Shown piece by piece: positions 1-5,838 of a stretch of 5,974 nt of DNA (position 1 is the first letter of the stretch; every line of letters begins with the position of its first letter). Where the stretch lies: the NCBI GenBank assembly GCA_964566175.1, contig CAZMHU010000033.1:1-5974 (forward strand), read 5' to 3'. The position numbers and the translations under genes are program-made. The notes below the pieces were generated by a model, which saw only the letters and a program-made list of their open reading frames with translations, made no database searches and was not told where the DNA came from. The DNA comes from SIG589 sp964566175. Its GTDB lineage: Bacteria > Bacillota > Clostridia > Oscillospirales > Acutalibacteraceae.

Positions 1-1
1 A

Positions 2-172
2 AATAAAATGATACGCCGCCACTATCCGAAAGGCGTTAGCCTTGAAAAAGTAACGACCGCCGACACCCGCAAACTTGAAAAATGGATAAATAACTATCCG
101 AGAGAAATATTTGATTATTATACCGCTGCCGACATATACGAGGCTTGCGTTAATAGCCTTTTGTCTGCCTAA
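2..172 (+). CDS. IS30-family transposase, C-terminal fragment (5' end outside window)
   Basis: Frame 2 is open from the window edge and ends with TAA after 56 residues. It starts NKMIRRHYPKGVSL, contains KLEKWINNYPREIFDYYTA and ends NSLLSA. The N-x-x-I-R-R-x-x-P-K-G block followed by W-I-N-N-Y-P-R is the characteristic end of the IS30 DDE transposase core; in this family the last catalytic Glu lies just before the N-x-x-I-R-R block, so all three catalytic residues are outside the window. The protein catalyses cut-and-paste or copy-type movement of its own insertion sequence. The start codon and left end are not visible, so it is unknown whether the complete gene is intact. The frame is clean up to the stop. 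Family assignment is from motif recognition only. Confidence 0.85.
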   Translation, partial: NKMIRRHYPKGVSLEKVTTADTRKLEKWINNYPREIFDYYTAADIYEACVNSLLSA

Positions 173-235
173 ATTAAATTTTTTTGCACTTTTTCGCATT
201 TACCCCTTGACTTTTCATTTTCGCAAAATCTTGAC
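173..235 (+). mobile_element. Probable right end of the IS30-type element
   Basis: The 60 or so bases after the transposase stop codon are T-rich and non-coding on the plus strand. They contain TTGACTTTTCATTTT, a string of the sort found near the ends of IS30-like elements in Firmicutes. An imperfect tandem repeat lies here: TTTTCGCA at 191-198 and 218-225, each followed by CTTGAC at 206-211 and 230-235. Repeats of this kind in an IS end may be transposase contact sites. The left inverted repeat and the target duplication are outside the window or unresolved, so the exact boundary (between about 220 and 245) is inferred. Confidence 0.45.
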
Positions 236-472
236 CGTCATTTTAGGGGCTGCGGCTTTTGATGCACCTTTGCTTATCGGCAAAATTTCACCTACTGTCG
301 CAGAAAAATTTTCAGGTTCATTGAAAATCTCTTTGTATGAAATAGAATTTTCAATACCATCAAATACTATAGGTGTAATGCCTAAATATCCGCAAAAAGT
401 TTGTTTTGAAATTTTATTTTTACAATATAAATCAATCGTATAAGTATGCCTTCGCTCACCAAATACTTTATA
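215..472 (-). pseudogene. Unrecognised ORF fragment beside the IS end
   Basis: An 86-codon open stretch runs between an upstream TGA (473-475) and a stop at 215-217. It has no ATG, GTG or TTG near its beginning and no ribosome binding site; its only Met is near the C-terminal end. The translation begins YKVFGERRHTYTIDLYCKN, includes FCGYLGITPIVFDGIEN and ends APKMTVKILRK. The composition looks protein-like, but I recognise no family. The last codons run into the presumed IS end, suggesting that the original C-terminus was cut off by the insertion, and the missing start suggests the 5' end is lost too. The opposite strand has a 110-codon ORF at 111-443 that overlaps the transposase and looks no better. 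This is either a gene remnant or a chance ORF. Confidence 0.3.
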
Positions 473-486
473 TCACATAAATTATT

Positions 487-890
487 TTAATAAAGTGAAA
501 TCTGCTTTTCAATAGAGTAAAACTGTGGCGTCATTATAATCCGACAGGAAAATGTGTGAATTACAGTTCTTCCGCAATTTTCAAGGGGCGGTAAAATCGC
601 CTCACCGCGTACCCAAAGTTTTACACCGCCGACAAACGCTATTTGATTAACCGCATCGGCATCAAAATGGTCGGAATGCAAATGTGTAATGAAAATATCG
701 GTAATATCGCTGTACGGAACATTGAAACTTTTAAAGAGTTGAGAATGCGTCTTCAGCAGTCCAAAAGCACGTATCCGTTTATAATCGCGGCGGAACAACG
801 ACGGTGGTCTTTGTTATCAAAACTGTCATCCTGCAAAATATCAATTCGGTCAGCCGCACCGGTGCCTAAAAAGCGAATCGAAAAACTCAC
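487..890 (-). pseudogene. Metallo-beta-lactamase-fold hydrolase (PhnP-like), frameshifted and truncated
   Basis: Translation should start at GTG (888-890), which overlaps the ligA TGA stop as GTGA; GAGGAG (899-904) lies 8 bases upstream inside ligA. The first 45 residues, beginning MSFSIRFLGTGAAD and containing HRRCSAAIINGYVLLDC, match the start of PhnP/COG1235-type metallo-hydrolases (FLGTGAAD, then LLIDPGPH). A stop follows at 753-755. The next frame continues the same protein as THSQLFKSFNVPYSDITDIF and then THLHSDHFDADAV, with the H-x-H-x-D-H zinc motif. The join is 8 rather than 9 bases long, so one base appears to be missing near 748-756. The downstream part ends after about 88 codons (FYSIEKQISLY), giving roughly 134 residues in all against about 240-260 for the family; the C-terminal metal ligands are absent. 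Enzymes of this fold hydrolyse phosphodiesters or related bonds, but the substrate here is unknown and the product is very probably non-functional. Confidence 0.8.
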
Positions 891-2866
891 TTAATCAACT
901 CCTCAAAATCGTCCTCACTGAGAATTTTAATACCGAGCGCCGTCGCTTTTTCGAATTTGCTGCCGGCATTTTCTCCGGCTAAAACATAGTCGGTCTTTTT
1001 CGAAACGCCGGAAGAAGTTTTACCGCCGAAACTTTCTATCAAGGTTGATGCGTCACTTCGTGTGTATTTTGTCAGTGTTCCGGTCAGGACAAATGTTTTC
1101 CCGAGAAAACGCGTGTCGGTTGGTGCTATTGTGCTTTCGGTCATATTTATTCCCAAATCAAGAAACGCCGAAATCATCTCTTTGGTTTCATCGAGTGAAA
1201 AATATTCGGCAACACTTTCCGCCATTGTTTTGCCGTATCCGTCGATAGTTTCAATATCCTGAGCAGTTGCCGCAAAAAGCGACTCGACGGTATTAAAGCG
1301 TGTTGTTAAGAGTTTTGCCGCCTTATTTCCGATGTGACGTATTCCGAGAGCATAAATAAAACGGTAAAAATCATTGCTTTTTGACTTGTTTATCGCATTT
1401 ATGAGATTATCCGCCGACTTCTCACCAAAACCCTCTAAAGCGGAAATATCGTCTTTTTTTAGCGAATAGATATCAATCATCGAAGAAATGAGTTTTTTAT
1501 CCAAGAGTGTTTGCAAAACGGCGGGACCCAAACCTTCGATGTCCATAGCATCGCGCGATGCAAAATGAATCAAATGTCGCAACAGTTGTGCGGGGCAGTC
1601 GGTGTTTGTGCAACGAACAGCCGCCTCGCCTTCTTCGCGGTATACCCTTGCATTACACGAGGGGCAGAATTCCGGCATTGTAAAGGGTGTGGCGTCGGAA
1701 TTATGTTTTGCAACTCCTACAACTTCCGGTATAATATCACCCGCTTTGCGAACGATTATCGTATCGCCGATGCATATTCCTTTTTCGGCAATAAAATCTT
1801 CGTTATGAAGTACAGCACGGCTGACAGTAGTACCTGCAAGTTGTATGGGCTCAAATTCGGCAGTCGGAGTCAGCGCGCCGGTTCTGCCGACGTTTATAAC
1901 AATATTTTTGAGCACAGTTTCCTTTTTCTCGGGCGGATATTTATACGCTATTGCCCACTTGGGATATTTTGCCGTACTGCCGATTTCACTGCGAAGTTGA
2001 AGATTGTCGGCTTTGATAACCGCTCCGTCAATATCGAACAGCAGGTTTCCCCTACTCGCACCGATACGCTCAATCTCGGCAACAGCCTCCGCAATATTCT
2101 TGCAAGACTTATATGTCGGTAAAACGTTAAATCCCAAACTTTTTAAGAAATCAAGCGTTTCAATATGGCTGTTAAAGGTTTTGCCCTCAATAGACTGAAT
2201 ATTGAAAACAAAAATATCAAGTTCGCGCTCGGCGGTGATTTTCGGGTTTTTCTGTCTGAGAGAACCCGCGGCAGCATTTCGTGGGTTTTTAGCGATTCTC
2301 TCGCCTAAATTTTCTTGTCGTTCAACGAGTTTCAAAAAACTCGCGTGCGGCATATACACTTCGCCCCTAACTTCAAGTGCGCCGCGAAAATCAATAGTTT
2401 TCGGAATACTTTTAACGGTCATAAGATTGGCAGTAACATTCTCTCCGACATTTCCGTCACCGCGGGTCGAACCGCGAACAAAAAGACCGTTGTTGTATTC
2501 AAGCGATACCGAAAGTCCGTCAATTTTCGGCTCAACCGAATAAACCGTTTCACCGAATTGAGAAGTTATTTTTTTATCAAAATCGTATAATTCTTCAAAA
2601 CTGAACGCGTCAAGCAGACTTTCCATACGAACGGCGTGCGAAACCTCGGTAAACTGTTCTGCAGCAGCACTGCCGACGGTTTTTGTGGGCGAATTATCAG
2701 CCGCCAATGCGGGAAACTCTTCTTCAAGTTTTCTGAGTTCGCGCATCAGCATATCGTATTCAAAATCTTCAATTTCGGGGCTGTCATCAACATAATATTT
2801 AACGCTGTGATAGCGGAGCGTATCCGACAGTTCCGCGATTTTTGCTTTTGCTTCTTTTTCGGTCAT
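887..2866 (-). CDS. ligA: NAD+-dependent DNA ligase LigA
   Basis: This 659-residue protein is full length for bacterial LigA (about 660-680). It seals nicks in duplex DNA during Okazaki-fragment joining and repair, using NAD+ to adenylate its catalytic lysine. Domain order is complete. The N-terminal Ia region covers about 1-70, with YYVDDSPEIEDFEYD contacting NMN. The adenylation domain carries EPKIDG with nucleophile K114, then RGDGNVGENVT and NPRNAAAGSLRQ. The OB fold follows around 315-390 (VGRTGALTPTA, VLHNEDF, KAGDIIPEV). The zinc finger has C401, C404, C419 and C424. Helix-hairpin-helix repeats span about 440-560 and the BRCT domain about 584-659. The ATG directly follows the yunB TAA stop (TAAATG), with AGGTGAT (2870-2876) as the ribosome binding site in the end of yunB, so translation is probably coupled. 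No internal promoter was identified. Confidence 0.98.
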   Translation of the reverse strand: MTEKEAKAKIAELSDTLRYHSVKYYVDDSPEIEDFEYDMLMRELRKLEEEFPALAADNSPTKTVGSAAAEQFTEVSHAVRMESLLDAFSFEELYDFDKKITSQFGETVYSVEPKIDGLSVSLEYNNGLFVRGSTRGDGNVGENVTANLMTVKSIPKTIDFRGALEVRGEVYMPHASFLKLVERQENLGERIAKNPRNAAAGSLRQKNPKITAERELDIFVFNIQSIEGKTFNSHIETLDFLKSLGFNVLPTYKSCKNIAEAVAEIERIGASRGNLLFDIDGAVIKADNLQLRSEIGSTAKYPKWAIAYKYPPEKKETVLKNIVINVGRTGALTPTAEFEPIQLAGTTVSRAVLHNEDFIAEKGICIGDTIIVRKAGDIIPEVVGVAKHNSDATPFTMPEFCPSCNARVYREEGEAAVRCTNTDCPAQLLRHLIHFASRDAMDIEGLGPAVLQTLLDKKLISSMIDIYSLKKDDISALEGFGEKSADNLINAINKSKSNDFYRFIYALGIRHIGNKAAKLLTTRFNTVESLFAATAQDIETIDGYGKTMAESVAEYFSLDETKEMISAFLDLGINMTESTIAPTDTRFLGKTFVLTGTLTKYTRSDASTLIESFGGKTSSGVSKKTDYVLAGENAGSKFEKATALGIKILSEDDFEELIK

Positions 2867-3514
2867 TTAATCACCTGTTTTTTTCAAATTTAAGTCTGCT
2901 ACCGTTTCGGGAACAACGCCTGTTATAACCGTTTCAGCAATTATATATGATGTCCTAAACTCGGTCGAATTTTTAAACCACGGCGACATCAAATACGCCT
3001 CGGCCTCGACCGATATGCAAAGTTGGTGCAGGGTTTGGTTAATGCCCGCCGAATAAAATTTGCTTTCGTAATCACTTGACGTGTTCACGGACACTTCAAG
3101 CCGCACCTTAACCGACGGACCTCTGCCCAGCGTATACTCATTTCCGACGATAGTGCCAATCGGAACGGCAATTTCAATTTCCGGCTGTTTGTTCATTTCC
3201 TCGGAAAAATAGTTGTCGATTTCGGTCTTTATAAGATTGAGAGCAATAGTATCAGTTTGCACCGACGTTACGTTGTTTTCCGCATTGCGCGTTACATGAA
3301 CAATATCGTCATATTTGTATCCTCTGTCTTCGACGGCGCGGTTTACCGCAACGTTGGCGCAGTCGGACATAATAATACCAACCTTATTGTCCGACATATC
3401 GATAATAATTTTTCGAAGATTTTTGTCGGATAACATAAAAAGCAGAACAAAAAGTGACGTTATTGTCAAAAGGATAAAAGCAATAAGAAAACGGATTTTT
3501 TTACGTTTTCGCAT
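2867..3514 (-). CDS. yunB: Sporulation protein YunB
   Basis: This 215-residue protein has a basic N-terminus (MRKRKKIRF) and one hydrophobic segment at about residues 8-27. It is therefore probably a membrane-anchored protein with the bulk outside the cytoplasm. Family signatures are PIGTIVGNEYTLGRGPSV in the middle, AGINQTLHQLCISVEAE at about 156-172 and IAETVITGVVPETV near the C-terminus. In Bacillus subtilis, YunB belongs to the mother-cell sigma-E regulon and is needed for normal sporulation; its biochemical role is not established. The frame can be opened 3 codons earlier at GTG (3523), but that GTG is part of the ribosome binding site AGGTG (3521-3525), which sits 6 bases before the ATG at 3512-3514, so the ATG is preferred. 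It is first in the operon and abuts ligA. Confidence 0.95.
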   Translation of the reverse strand: MRKRKKIRFLIAFILLTITSLFVLLFMLSDKNLRKIIIDMSDNKVGIIMSDCANVAVNRAVEDRGYKYDDIVHVTRNAENNVTSVQTDTIALNLIKTEIDNYFSEEMNKQPEIEIAVPIGTIVGNEYTLGRGPSVKVRLEVSVNTSSDYESKFYSAGINQTLHQLCISVEAEAYLMSPWFKNSTEFRTSYIIAETVITGVVPETVADLNLKKTGD

Positions 3515-3518
3515 TAAA

Positions 3519-3556
3519 AACACCTGCTTTCATATTACATAATACGAAAAGGTGTT
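3519..3556 (-). promoter_or_regulatory. yunB leader hairpin covering the ribosome binding site
   Basis: Read on the minus strand, AACACCT (3550-3556) pairs with AGGTGTT (3519-3525). TTTCGTATT (3541-3549) pairs with AATATGAAA (3528-3536), including one G-U pair. The loop is ATGT (3537-3540) and two bases (3526-3527) bulge. The 16 base pairs bury the AGGTG ribosome binding site of yunB. It is not a convincing terminator in either direction because no T-tract follows. It could instead be a DNA palindrome bound by a regulator. Confidence 0.6.
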
Positions 3557-3576
3557 GTTTTGTGACTTTCAGTAAT

Positions 3577-3605
3577 AGTATATCACCGAACGTATATTTT
3601 TACAA
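3577..3605 (-). promoter_or_regulatory. Sigma-A-like promoter of the yunB-ligA operon
   Basis: On the minus strand, a TTGTAA -35 box (3600-3605) and TATACT -10 box (3577-3582) are separated by 17 bases. This predicts a transcript start near 3570 and a leader of about 55 bases that contains the hairpin. The -10 region TATACTAT also resembles the sigma-E -10 consensus CATACANT, but I found no matching sigma-E -35 box at the proper spacing. A housekeeping promoter would fit the need to transcribe ligA during growth. Confidence 0.5.
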
Positions 3606-3607
3606 GG

Positions 3608-3637
3608 AAAAAGGACAGGAAAACTCCTGTCCTTTTT
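3608..3637 (-). terminator. Rho-independent terminator of the glycoside hydrolase gene
   Basis: The arms AAAAAGGACAGGA (3608-3620) and TCCTGTCCTTTTT (3625-3637) form a perfect 13-bp stem with a 4-base loop AAAC on the plus strand. It begins only a few bases after the glycoside hydrolase stop codon (3641-3643) and, on the minus strand, ends in a run of T. The symmetry of A- and T-runs makes it bidirectional in principle. It insulates the yunB promoter, which starts a few bases downstream at 3605. Confidence 0.9.
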
Positions 3638-3640
3638 TTC

Positions 3641-5563
3641 TTAATCTCTAAGTGTCGTATAAACTGCAATGCTCATAGCGGGGAGTGTATCGGTAATTTC
3701 CGTAGTAACGTTCTCGAACACTTTATCTGCAGCGGGCAACGATGCGGTTTCATCGGGCAATACGTTTTTTGAATTATAAGTATGTCGATAGAAAGTGCGC
3801 TCAAGCAGACGGTTTACTTCAAACGTGCAGGTCTGCTCTTTATCCGAATAATTTACAACGCTCAGAGTAATATTTCCGTCGGGTAAAATATTTATATTTG
3901 CGGCAACTTTTTCGAAGGAATAATTCACACAGTTATAACATTTTGTACCCTCACCGCCGGTATAACGGCTTATGAGCCCCCACGCATAATATGACGGATG
4001 CGGAACAAGCGTTTTTGTCAGCACCGGCATAAGACCGTGCAGATGTACGCCGTCTTCAAATGCGTCGGCAGTGTTAGAGTGATTATTAGGCCACTGTTGA
4101 TCAAAAAGTGTCCACATAAAGGAACTTTTTCCGCCGCCGTTCATCATCGCAATCTGACCCAAAGCAAGCCAAATTCCGTGTTTGGGGTCGGATTTTTTAT
4201 CAAACTGAACATTATACTCATCGTGCCAATATTCGGTTTTGAGCTTCGGTGATATCATACGTATTGCATCTTTTTCGTAATCGAGCCAAGTTGTATAATG
4301 GTCGGTAGATATAAAACGGCTCCAAAGCAGATACCAATCGTTTTGTCCCTCAAAACTCGGGTCAATAAGGCACTCTTTTTCGGTATCTTTCTCACGCAAA
4401 GAACAGTCATCAACAAAAATGCAGTTTGCGTTTGAAAAGAGGAACGGTAATCCCTGATACAAATTCTCTCTTGCCCCGTCGATGCGTTTGACGTTGTTGT
4501 AAATGCATACCGAAACATCTTCGAGTTCGCCCGAATTGAAACTGATTTCATATCTTTGCCAATCGCTTTTCATTTCGGCAATACGCAAATTTTTTGTAAA
4601 TATTGTGTCACGCGTGTCGCAGTAATTAAAGAAATAGTGATAAAAACTGCCCTTGCCGAAAATTCCGAAAACGATAGAACTGTCTTCAGTTACGGGAGCA
4701 TTTTCAATGCGTTTCATCCAAACCGAAAAGGTATAATCAGTGTGTTTTTTAAGTTTAACATTTTGCTGTATGCGCGAACCCGAAAGTGCCAAAACAACCG
4801 ATTTATTACCGCTGTGAACATTTTCTTTTTCGGTTTCGTCATAAAGTAAATAACTATGCATTGAAATTCCGTCAAGCCATTCGTCGCAATGCTTCACGTT
4901 TATTGCCCAATCGGTAAACCACGGACGAGCACCTATTCCCTCTTGCGGACCCAAAAGTTTAACCTTATAGCGAAGTCCGTTTTTTACAAGAGTTTTATGT
5001 GCGGCAAGAGCACTGTCGTACCAAAGTTCGTGATACTGTGCACCTTCAAACGGGAGCGACGGCACAATACATTCGTTTGGTTCGGTAAAGAGGCATAAGT
5101 ATTTGATATTATCAAAACCGCGCTTTATAATTATTTCGCGAACAACTTCGGAAACCCAATCGGCATAGTTATGAACGGTTTTAGTCCAATCGTTTTCGAC
5201 ATAAAAAGGCGATGCTCCTGCGTGAAAATTCCCCATCTGGTCACCGACATTCCACCAACCGACATTGAGAACGACCGTAATACCCGCATCTTTCATACGC
5301 TGTGCCCAACGGTAAAACGCCTGACAGCGCTCGTTTTCCCAATCCCAAGTATTGGTTGCGGCATCCCACGCATACCAAGTGAAATAACTGCGGACGATTT
5401 TCACACGTAAATCAGACACGCGTTTTGCTTCCAGAGCACACTGCTCTTCTGTATATACACGTCCCGCATCGTCAGGCATACCTGCAAAAGCGTGATAAAT
5501 CGCGCCGAGTCCCAAAAAGTTTTCCTGCACCGGTCTTGTTAGGTCTGCTTTAAAAGTAACCAT
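3641..5563 (-). CDS. Clan GH-A-like glycoside hydrolase with an inserted CBM-like domain
   Basis: This is a 640-residue protein (ATG at 5561-5563). The first barrel half (about 15-241) holds NVGWWNVGDQ and LFTEPNE, with E161 the likely acid/base; the second half (about 418-537) holds LKTEYWHDEYN, with E444 the likely nucleophile, and SSFMWTLFDQQWP. A C-terminal beta-sandwich (about 545-640) ends LPAMSIAVYTT, as in many retaining arabinofuranosidase- or xylosidase-like enzymes. A beta-rich segment at about 242-417 interrupts the barrel. The motifs suggest relatives of GH5, GH39 or GH30, but the family and substrate remain unassigned. There is no signal peptide or membrane segment, so it appears cytoplasmic. 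The frame could open 23 codons earlier (5632), but that extension overlaps the promoter; GGGATGG, a partial ribosome binding site, lies just before the chosen ATG. The gene is monocistronic, with its own promoter and terminator. Confidence 0.88.
   Translation of the reverse strand: MVTFKADLTRPVQENFLGLGAIYHAFAGMPDDAGRVYTEEQCALEAKRVSDLRVKIVRSYFTWYAWDAATNTWDWENERCQAFYRWAQRMKDAGITVVLNVGWWNVGDQMGNFHAGASPFYVENDWTKTVHNYADWVSEVVREIIIKRGFDNIKYLCLFTEPNECIVPSLPFEGAQYHELWYDSALAAHKTLVKNGLRYKVKLLGPQEGIGARPWFTDWAINVKHCDEWLDGISMHSYLLYDETEKENVHSGNKSVVLALSGSRIQQNVKLKKHTDYTFSVWMKRIENAPVTEDSSIVFGIFGKGSFYHYFFNYCDTRDTIFTKNLRIAEMKSDWQRYEISFNSGELEDVSVCIYNNVKRIDGARENLYQGLPFLFSNANCIFVDDCSLREKDTEKECLIDPSFEGQNDWYLLWSRFISTDHYTTWLDYEKDAIRMISPKLKTEYWHDEYNVQFDKKSDPKHGIWLALGQIAMMNGGGKSSFMWTLFDQQWPNNHSNTADAFEDGVHLHGLMPVLTKTLVPHPSYYAWGLISRYTGGEGTKCYNCVNYSFEKVAANINILPDGNITLSVVNYSDKEQTCTFEVNRLLERTFYRHTYNSKNVLPDETASLPAADKVFENVTTEITDTLPAMSIAVYTTLRD
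4313..4840 (-). other. CBM4/9-like beta-sandwich domain inserted in the glycoside hydrolase barrel
   Basis: Residues about 242-417 of the 640-residue enzyme separate the barrel strand DGISMHSY (231-238) from the continuing barrel at ISTDHYTTWLDYEKDA. The segment contains HSGNKSVVLAL, IQQNVKLKKHTDYTFSVWMK, SDWQRYEISFNSG and FVDDCSL, in the order found in carbohydrate-binding modules of the CBM4/9 type. In those modules a first strand of the form N-P-S-F-E-x-x-x-x-x-W normally precedes all of these. Here the matching LIDPSFEGQNDW (399-410; bases 4334-4369) follows them. The domain call is from motif recognition; sugar binding is inferred. Confidence 0.65.
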
Positions 5564-5591
5564 TTTACACACCATCCCTAAGTTTTTCTGC

Positions 5592-5620
5592 ATTATATCA
5601 TCGATAATATTGAAAGTAAA
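5592..5620 (-). promoter_or_regulatory. Sigma-A promoter of the glycoside hydrolase gene
   Basis: On the minus strand, a TTTACT -35 box (5615-5620) and a perfect TATAAT -10 box (5592-5597) are 17 bases apart. Transcription should start near 5585-5580, leaving a short leader of about 20 bases before the ATG at 5563. This makes the upstream in-frame ATG at 5632 untenable, because it lies upstream of the -35 box. Confidence 0.7.
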
Positions 5621-5660
5621 TGCACAAAACAAAGGAACTGTTGTCTTTTTTGCACAAAAC
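5621..5660 (-). repeat. Two 10-bp direct repeats next to the glycoside hydrolase -35 box (probable regulator site)
   Basis: TGCACAAAAC occurs at 5621-5630 and again at 5651-5660, exactly 30 bp apart, close to three helical turns. The proximal copy abuts the -35 box. On the minus strand both copies read GTTTTGTGCA, preceded by a second shared block, ACAGTT, at slightly different spacing. Paired direct repeats touching a weak -35 box are typical of AraC/XylS-type activators, though a repressor is also possible. No regulator gene is present in the window. Confidence 0.6.
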
Positions 5661-5712
5661 GAAACTGTTTTTGAAAATATTTTTATCAGCTGAGGTTAAG
5701 AAAACATTTTCC

Positions 5713-5741
5713 TTGACTTTGATTGCAGGTTATATTAAAAT
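5713..5741 (+). promoter_or_regulatory. Promoter of tRNA-Leu
   Basis: A TTGACT -35 box (5713-5718) and TAAAAT -10 box (5736-5741) are separated by 17 bases, with five of six matches to consensus in each. The first tRNA base is 11 bases after the -10 box, so the 5' leader is very short. A/T-rich sequence upstream (5671-5687) could act as an UP element. Confidence 0.7.
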
Positions 5742-5751
5742 ATATGTGTAT

Positions 5752-5834
5752 GCGGGCGTGGCGGAATGGCAGACGCACCAGCCTTAGGAGCTGGCGCCTT
5801 CGGTGTGCAGGTTCAAGTCCTGTCGCCCGCACCA
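5752..5834 (+). tRNA. tRNA-Leu (anticodon UAG, reads CUA/CUN)
   Basis: The acceptor stem GCGGGCG (5752-5758) pairs with CGCCCGC (5824-5830), followed by discriminator A and an encoded CCA (5832-5834). The anticodon stem CCAGC/GCTGG (5778-5782, 5790-5794) closes the loop CTTAGGA, with TAG at 5785-5787. A long variable arm (about 5795-5806, with a TTCG turn) marks a class II tRNA, and the T-loop is TTCAAGT. It is a single gene, not part of a tRNA cluster within the window, and diverges from the glycoside hydrolase. Confidence 0.98.
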
Positions 5835-5838
5835 TATC

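Noticed and set aside
643..894. 83-codon plus-strand ORF opposite the broken metallo-hydrolase gene
   Set aside because: The opposite strand carries clear metallo-hydrolase motifs (FLGTGAAD, THLHSDH), so this is a shadow.
1511..2122. 203-codon plus-strand ORF within ligA
   Set aside because: It is antisense to a fully conserved ligA frame; its length reflects the codon bias of ligA and it resembles no known protein.
3515..3523. GTG start of yunB three codons upstream
   Set aside because: That GTG is itself part of the AGGTG ribosome binding site serving the ATG at 3514.
3519..3556. Hairpin read as a plus-strand terminator
   Set aside because: Only GTTTTGTG follows it, with no proper T-tract, and no plus-strand gene ends here.
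4255..4551. 98-codon minus-strand ORF in another frame of the glycoside hydrolase
   Set aside because: It is a shadow frame of the CBM-like region, with no ribosome binding site and no recognisable domain.
5611..5630. Possible catabolite-repression (cre) site before the glycoside hydrolase
   Set aside because: TGAAAGTAAATGCA lacks the central CG and other key positions of the cre consensus.
5564..5632. Longer start of the glycoside hydrolase at ATG 5632, adding 23 residues
   Set aside because: The extension overlaps a TTTACT-17-TATAAT promoter on the same strand and has no ribosome binding site or homology-like sequence; the ATG at 5563 fits better.
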